Source of the DNA: Isoperla grammatica
Lineage: Eukaryota; Arthropoda; Insecta; Plecoptera; Perlodidae
Length of the DNA stretch: 64,000 nucleotides
Assembly (NCBI GenBank): GCA_945910005.1
Contig: OX246739.1
Coordinates: 11,568,292 to 11,632,291 of the forward strand
Direction of reading: 5' to 3'
Part shown: one piece after another, positions 57,216-64,000 of the stretch
How the letters are laid out: each line of letters starts with the position of its first letter
How positions within the stretch are numbered: the first letter of the stretch is position 1
Notes under the pieces: generated by a model
Seen by the model: the letters and a program-made list of their open reading frames with translations, nothing else
What the model was told of the DNA's origin: nothing
Database searches by the model: none
Translations under genes and position numbers: made by a program

Positions 57216-58871
57216 GACGGCCATTGATGTCATTGTTGGCAATTGCTACTACTAGAATAATACATAATAATTTAGTTTGTCATAACCACGATTGTGTTAA
57301 ATGGCTATTATATAACGTAGTTTTACCACACAAAACGTATTTTAGTATGGAAGTAGATTATTATTATGTTAATGCCACAGTTGTTTAGTGTGCTTTAATA
57401 TGTGAGTAGATTAGGTTATACTGAAAAGTGCTACCGGTACGTTTAGTAGTACGACAAAATGTATTAGCAACCAGTGTTATGCATCGTAACAATGTGTTAT
57501 TCAATGTACAAGTTTATACTCTATTAGAGCCCAAGTCATGCAGAGCCATTCCAACATGGTCCCATAGGCTCTCCTCTTGTAAATACTAAATAGATATACG
57601 AACTTGTATTTGTAATTTGCCATTTTCTATTATTTGAAACTGGATACCAAAATTGTCCAAACGTCAGTTGGCTGTTTCCATAAATATGTGTGTATATATT
57701 GTAAGTTGTTCTATATTTTAGAATTTTCCACCCAAGATTTTAGTAATAAATAACAACCAAACATACACAATGCAATGGCTCAATGTTGTATAAGAAAGCA
57801 AAAAATCATTTTGACAAATCAGAAATTGTGGTTTTAGAATGTCAAGATTTCTTTTCGTTTTGTAAATTTTTTTGGGTAGTGTGGGCTGTTAGTGATATAT
57901 ATGTGTGATGATATTTTACGTTAATTCTCACGTACTACTAATATATGGACGTACTAATGTAAAACTAATGTATTTTAAATTTTTCATTCACACAAGAGCT
58001 ACTAGCATTCCACTTCTGGAGGTGTTAAACAATTGTTGTTAAATATGTTGATCTGTTAAATAATACAACACTGTAAAAAAATAATTGTCTTTTTCCATGT
58101 GCTTACCCTTCAAAATGACTCCATTTTACAGTACAGTATATACATATAAATGCAATCTAAGCCCTTTGGCTGGTGGGTATGGTCAAGTATTAGTAAATTT
58201 ACAATAAATATAAGCATAACTCATTAAAGTATATTAAAAAAGTAAATCATAGAACAAATTTAATATTATTCTCATTTTCAAGTATACAAAACACATGTTG
58301 AGGTGGAAAATCAATCAATACAGAATGTTCTATTAGCCTCTTTTGTTACTGAAGAGAATATCTCATATGAATTATGAGCAGGTCTAAATGGGCTTCATCT
58401 TCATGGCATGAAATTGATGTGTATATATTATTATTAAAATGCATTTAATAACTTAATCCCAATTAACATAAATTACCTTTATTGATCATTTTATGGTAAA
58501 ACATAAATGTAACAATATAGGTTACATAAGTAGTTAATAACAAGTATAACAAGTGTAAGTAAACAAGTGAAATATATCAAATTTACAAATTTTATTCTAT
58601 GTATACTTTAACTTGTAAGTAGATTCAGGCTTATAAAGAAATGAAGAAATTGTAGGGAGAAGTGTACTAGCATCCTTCTTGGTGACTATTCCGTTGAAAA
58701 CGAATAGGCATAGCATACACAAGTTACCTAGACCAGTACAAGAATATTGGGTGCCCAACATGAGTAAAACATCAGGCACATGAAGAATAAGAATACGTAA
58801 TAACAAATTGTAGATTACTATAGGAAAATACCGTGTCCATAGCAATATTATCATAGTAGGAGTAGAAAATT

Positions 58872-58961
58872 TAACGCTAATCGATTTAAATGATTGATTT
58901 TAAATTTCCTTTACAAATTAAACGCTAATCGATTCAAATGATTGATTTTAAATTTCCTGCT
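58872..58961. repeat. Tandem duplication of about 48 bp
   Basis: aacgctaatcgatttaaatg + attgattttaaatttcct occurs twice back to back, just before the hAT-type element. Confidence 0.85.
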
Positions 58962-58976
58962 CACTATACTATTTGG

Positions 58977-59421
58977 TAGGGCTGCCCAACGATAAAAAAG
59001 TTAATATCGATATTGCGGGAAGAATTATCGATATCGTGTCGCGATATCGAACTTATCAAGAAACAAATCGATATCGGCGATATCGAAACTTTTCTCGTGT
59101 GTTTTTAGGATTTCCAGACCAGCCAGAGGCCACTTATTGTAAACAACATTACCGTAATACGTAAATAAATGTTTGAACTTTGAAATGTCTTATAATGTGT
59201 GTCAATTTGTGTGTATACTATTCAAAATTTAAAATATCCACACAGAACAGCGATATTGTGACTGGCGTAACGTGACGTAATCGTTTTCTTTCTAAACAAT
59301 TAGCTTATAAGGCGCAAGTTCGATATCGCGATATGTACGATATGATACTTCTATATCGATATCGAATTATTTTTCCATTATCGATATCGTATCGAATTAT
59401 CGATATCGTTGGGCAGCCCTA
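58977..59421. mobile_element. hAT-type MITE with 8-bp target duplication
   Basis: Ends tagggctgcccaacgat and atcgttgggcagcccta are inverted. Exact ctatttgg on both sides (58969-58976 and 59422-59429). 445 bp, rich in atcgatatcg near both ends, no transposase frame. Confidence 0.92.
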
Positions 59422-59429
59422 CTATTTGG

Positions 59430-60850
59430 TATATTATATAGGTAGAGATCCTTGTAAATGGTTTTAATTTTTAGCATATTTCGTTTTAATAAATCCAAAT
59501 TTCGCTGTTGAGCAGTAATTTCAGCTTTTTGGCGGTGTTTTAATTATTTTAGTTTACCAAATCTAATTTGTATCTAGTATTCTAACGTATGTGGCATGCC
59601 TACATTGTCGCGAAAGAAAAGAAGAAAAAAAAGAAAGCTGTCGCTAGGAATGCGGAGTGCAGTCGACGCACAAGCTACGAGAAAAATCTGTTGCGAGCCG
59701 GTTTGGCAGGGATGGAAGGGTCACTGCAGTCACTGCAGAAAATGTTGAAAATTACGTTTTTGACAGAAATTCGGCGATTTCGCATCAATTCAACAGCTTC
59801 AGTCTTTTTCGTTTTTATAACAGTAAACTTATGCTATTTTGCGTATACACGGGATTTCGTTTTATTTCGCGACTCACAACAGACTGTCATGCCAACATAT
59901 TTCAATTGCTGCATGTTTCAAGTGATTTCGCGCTATCGCGCATTGCGAAATACAAGGACCTCTATATATAGGCTATTATTTATTGATACATCTCAAACAG
60001 CAAGATATGCAACATACAAGTAATCCCAAACAATCAATATATATTTCTTATTCACAAGTTATCAATTTAGAATCTGGTTAATCATTAGAATAGAGGCATT
60101 TCAGCTTCTTCAAAATGATCACACTTCATAGCAATACCACCAACCAAAATTAAAATGTATAAAAATTAAAAACAGTATGCAGTTCTTTAGTAAGAAGCTT
60201 TTAACTAATCACACAATTCAAAACTTGGGCCTGTGCTTGGGCTATGATCCTCACAATTGAAGATTGTGTAATTAATTACATAATACTGCTAAAAGCTACA
60301 ATGCTATTGCAGATTATCCTAATCTAAATATTGTAGCCACACGGTAACTATTTATATAAGTACAAAATCTTATAAAAAGTATTATTTAAATTCTATAAAT
60401 TTAGGCCTACGTTAAAAAAATGTGTGCGTGGAGTGGACATAACTTTATTCTGTGTGGGCAATCAAGAGGATTGGTAGCTAGGGAGGGCATCGCAACACTA
60501 GTTCTAATTAATTTACGAGTGTTGAAAAATATATTCATTTTGACATTTTCTTTCTTTTCTGCTGTTAAATTAGCTCCACACTTGATCTAGCTAGATAATG
60601 CTGTCATAAAGTAGCCTACACTTCAGCAAGTGAAGTAAAAGGTAAATTCATAAGCACAGTTTGAAAGAACAACTTCTAGCTCAGCTTCACATTATTCGCT
60701 TAGTTTTACAATACCAGTAGGATAGTTATAAAATGTAATCGGTTTATAATGAGCTGAGTGCACAAAAGAGTACACTCCCACATATCGAATTTAAAGACAC
60801 AGTAGCTATTGGTTTAAAAGTCTTGCAAACCATACAAATTACAAGATCTA
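59430..60850. other. Spacer and probable 3' UTR of the cytochrome b561 gene
   Basis: AT-rich. A minus-strand AATAAA (tttatt at 60444-60449) lies 400 bp past the stop and could end the b561 transcript. The plus-strand frame at 59589-60023 has a Lys run and no recognisable domain. Confidence 0.4.
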
Positions 60851-61366
60851 TTAACGAGAAAGATAAATATTTTTAAAGCGTGAGTAAGCTGACTTGATAG
60901 CACTTTCTAAGGCAAATATAGCAGCCAATAAAACGACAATAGTACAAATCACTTGTGTTGAATAGTTTGTATTCTTTTCAAACCACTTAGAAAATAATCC
61001 TAATATCAAAGTTACAACACCTAAGACAAATGTCAAAATACCTATAAAATTATGTAGGAATTTAATTTGTGCAGGTTTGACAATTTTTTTAAGGTTTATC
61101 GCATATAGAGCTAATATTCCTCCTGTAGCAGTTATAGCAACAAGAAGAACTGTAGTCAAACCAAAAATACCATGCCAAGACTGAAAATGGTATTTGTTAT
61201 GAATATTTTTATTTATAAAAATAATAAGGAAACCTGCAAACATGAAACCTGCTGCACCTGCCTGTAGTATAAAGTGCAATCGGACACGATTGTGCCTCTT
61301 TAGTTTACTTGCAAAGAAGTTATTGGGAGACATCGCCATGACTGCCTCCGCCATGAGAAGATACGC
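60851..61366 (-). CDS. Cytochrome b561 exon 2
   Basis: Acceptor ttatttacag; 171 codons then TAA at 60851-60853. Starts AYLLMAEAVMAMSP, contains three of the four ligand histidines, and ends in a basic tail (KNIYLSR). Confidence 0.94.
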   Translation of the reverse strand, partial: AYLLMAEAVMAMSPNNFFASKLKRHNRVRLHFILQAGAAGFMFAGFLIIFINKNIHNKYHFQSWHGIFGLTTVLLVAITATGGILALYAINLKKIVKPAQIKFLHNFIGILTFVLGVVTLILGLFSKWFEKNTNYSTQVICTIVVLLAAIFALESAIKSAYSRFKNIYLSR

Positions 61367-63254
61367 CTGTAAATAAATAGCTATATTAAAATAAAAAATA
61401 AAAAAGATAAGAGAGAAAGATAATAAGAAAGAAAGATGGGGTTACATTATTATGGGCAACAAAGTTGGAACGAGGGGGGAGGGGCAGAGTGGTACCTTTC
61501 CCCACGCCCTGGCAACAGAGGAGAATTTTAATTAAAGTACTGATGATGCAGCTGATTTTTATAAACTGGCTTAGTTTTATAAAAGCTACTATTATGCTGT
61601 TTGTTGCTGTTATAAATATTTTTTGAAAATGTAATTGTAAAACTACAAGAAATAACTGCTTGTAGGCTGCCCCTCAAAGTATTTGATATAAAAGTATTGG
61701 TTAAACTTAACACATTATATTAATTTTGTCAGTCTTGACCACTCAGCATGAGTCTAGAAACTAAACTAAAATATAATTAAACTGCACATTGTAGCCTAAC
61801 TAAATTACCGGTAGTTTAAGTTATGCCCGGTATTATGACGAGCCACTAAATTTTTAAGCCCGATTACAATTTAGCCCAAAAACGAGATGGAGAACGTCGA
61901 TCAGAATATCGGGGGCATGCATAATAACTCAAGAATTGCAAAAGATGTAAGCTTAGACAATCTTCCATGTGCAACCGATAATGTTGTGAAGTAATTGTTA
62001 AATAATTTGATTCTCTGTTGCTTATTTAGATATGAGACAGTGATTACGGCAGACATTTTTGAATAGAGTGTTTATTCTCTGTTAATATGGCCGAATAACT
62101 CCAGAGGACCAGAAAGTTCCCGGGAACAAGAAAAGATGAATGTTGGTGATCTTGGTAACAATAAAGCTGTTTGTATGGATCTGCTTAGTGCTTACTCACA
62201 GTACGCAATATTCCAGTGCTCGTTATTGTTACCGTTCTTGTTACCATGCTATTGTGGATTGAGCTTTAGTCTGGGATAAAAGTTGTTTTCTCCGTGGACC
62301 GTGGCATCGACCACACTTCTGATTGGTGGTTGCAGGGAGAAAACAAGTTAGTCCCTGGCTTTATAAGGATCTTACTATACAGAACGAACCTCTTTTTTAA
62401 CAGTAGACAGTATTGCAATAATTTTGAGTTGTATCTCTATTCTGCCGGACGGTACTATCCATTACTGTCCAGTAATATGCTAGACTTTTAACAAGTTTTT
62501 TTGGCTTCTGATTTTTAAGCAGATGGACGAGCCAAAGAACGATCAACAGCTGCGAAGCTGAGAGCACAAAAATGTGAATCTTTTGTCAATTGACAGAACT
62601 TCCATAGGCCTAATTGTTTAATTTTTTTTAACTTTTAAATTGACAGTTCTCTTCGTAATTATGTTTACGTATTTTCACTTATTTCACTAGGCCTACATCC
62701 CTAGACTTCTGCCATGAGAGTTTTGTGATGGTTGCAAATGCATCAAGTGTAGCATTCATCCATCAACAAATTAGAAACGACCAATACTTTCTGCTTACTC
62801 AGACGGTGATGAATGCTGTAAAGGTCTTTAACTAGATCTAGGTCTAGTGTGGATCAAATAACAAGCTCGCGGTAAGAGAGACGTGCGCAAATGTTGTCGA
62901 TAAGTGAGGTTATGTTTGCCTAAACAGGCATGACAGCCGCCTTCTACAGATATTTTCACTCGATCTACAAAAGAGTAGCTAGTTATCAGCCACAAATCCA
63001 GTACTTACCCCTACAGTCATACATGCTGGATGCCATGAGAATAAAACAACATTTTGAAAAGATAGATACAGTAAATAAATTGTAAAACCTAAGATCAAGA
63101 AGTGACTGATGGCGCTCATTATGGTTTCCAATGTTTTGGTAACGCCCACAAATCTTTCCCCGTTATTGTCGAAAGTTACGTAAACTGGCTCATTTAATTC
63201 GGCAACATGATCTTCCTGAACACGGTTATTTACTGCCAGCGGGGTTAATTCCAT
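60851..63254 (-). CDS. Cytochrome b561 domain protein, CYB561D1/D2-like, 253 aa, two exons
   Basis: Exons 63254-63009 and 61366-60851 join in phase 0. It has five to six hydrophobic helices and the four haem-ligand histidines of the family at H75 (SWHPACM), H113 (RLHFILQ), H147 (SWHGIFG) and H187 (FLHNFIG). Their spacing of 38, 34 and 40 nearly equals that of CYB561D2. By family it is a two-haem transmembrane reductase using ascorbate to reduce monodehydroascorbate or ferric iron, on internal membranes such as the ER. The N-terminal tail is about 25 residues longer than in human D2. The ATG at 63254 is the first in frame; upstream the frame is open only from a TTG. Confidence 0.94.
63009..63254 (-). 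CDS. Cytochrome b561 exon 1
   Basis: 82 codons from MELTPLAVNNRVQEDHVAEL to SWHPACMTVG; donor gtaagt in phase 0. Holds the soluble N-terminus, helix 1 (ISHFLILGFTIYLLYLSF) and the first haem ligand. Confidence 0.93.
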
Positions 63255-64000
63255 TGTCGTGAAAACTTGACACGTAGTCTGATTCAAACGAGGAAAATTG
63301 AATAGAATGTTAACCTATGCACTTCAGTGACACCAGTTGCTCATCATATGAAAAAAAGACCGCCCCTGCACGACACGATAAGCTCTATACTTGGCATCAT
63401 TCCAAGTTGCTTGACTGCACTTGTGCACATCACTTCCTTCTAGTTTGTTTTTATGTCTGGCCGTTAAATACGGTTGTTCTAAAAACTATAAAATTAGCAC
63501 TATGATAATCATATTCAACTATATCACCGTCGCAGCACGCGTCCCTGCTTCAAACTAAACCAAATCATAGCTTCACAATTTATTCCGAACACTCCGCGAA
63601 GCAAAAGACGCTCCGATCCAACAGACATGGTATTTTGTTAATCAACCTACCGAAAGTCAAGTTAAAAATATCTTCCAGAGATAAAAATATCTCTCAGTTT
63701 ATAGCGTTGAGACACGGTTCAAAGAATGGCGCCCAAAGAAAAGATGCTCTCCAGTTGACAAAAAATTACGTGATTCTTGTGATTTGTTCAGTCGTAACAT
63801 TTTAAGCGACAAATTGGATGTGTCTCTCATTCCACCGAAAACGATTTTTTAGACGAAAAAGTCTACATTTCTAAATATAAATGTAAAGGGTTCCTTCTGC
63901 TGTCATTTTTGGATATAATGTTTCATATTGCATTGAGCTGCTGAGCATAGAAATGAAAAGATAAGCGTGCAGGTTAAAGTAAAGATTATTATTATTTATT
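63255..64000. other. Upstream region of the cytochrome b561 gene
   Basis: Probable 5' UTR and promoter of the b561 gene plus spacer. No exon with supported boundaries was seen. The short ORF at 63317 has no domain. Confidence 0.4.

Larger units (their letters stand above)
52600..58960. other. Gene-poor AT-rich spacer
   Basis: No exon chain, RNA gene or repeat array was seen here except the family D MITE copy at 57050-57215. The short open frames in it have no recognisable domain and AT-driven composition. Confidence 0.5.

Noticed and set aside
59589..60023. 144-codon plus-strand ORF
   Set aside because: No recognisable domain, Lys run from a poly(A) stretch, and no splice support or codon signal.

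Overview
The window is nuclear DNA from an intron-rich invertebrate animal. It has GT-AG introns of 0.3 to 8 kb, AT-rich spacers, many microsatellites and minisatellites, SINE-like repeats, hAT-type MITEs and LINE remnants. I cannot settle the phylum from sequence alone. An arthropod fits best and a mollusc is possible. Almost none of the long open frames are genes; most are shadows of tandem repeats. The real genes were found by joining exons through splice sites and codon phase.

Layout. (1) About 1-4927, plus strand: the last four coding exons of a gene I do not recognise, 218 residues visible, poly(A) signal at 5032. (2) 6894-14852, minus strand: a complete nine-exon monoamine-oxidase-like flavoprotein of 507 aa with a C-terminal membrane anchor. 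(3) 18374-50913, plus strand: a complete twelve-exon SLC6 transporter of 678 aa, closest to the glycine transporter group. (4) About 52.6-60.4 kb: gene-poor spacer with a hAT-type MITE. (5) 60851-63254, minus strand: a complete two-exon cytochrome b561 domain protein of 253 aa, CYB561D1/D2-like.

Most striking observation: minisatellites sit across exon edges and carry the native splice site in each unit. The unknown gene has 17 copies of a 63-bp unit made of the 3' end of an exon plus its 5' splice site. The SLC6 gene has three arrays made of a 3' splice site plus the start of the exon: 91 bp x 7 before exon 4, 44 bp x 4-5 before exon 6, and 28 bp x about 26 before exon 8. In all four arrays only the copy touching the rest of the exon keeps the reading frame; the other choices I traced reach a stop. 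A fifth array (82 bp x about 19) starts about 90 bp after the SLC6 stop codon.

The oxidase and the transporter are divergent neighbours, with start codons 3.5 kb apart, and both plausibly act in neurotransmitter handling. Other points of interest are the oxidase's missing FAD-linking cysteine and missing cage tyrosine, a 931-bp palindrome built from 55-bp units in SLC6 intron 2, and two hAT-type elements with exact 8-bp target duplications.
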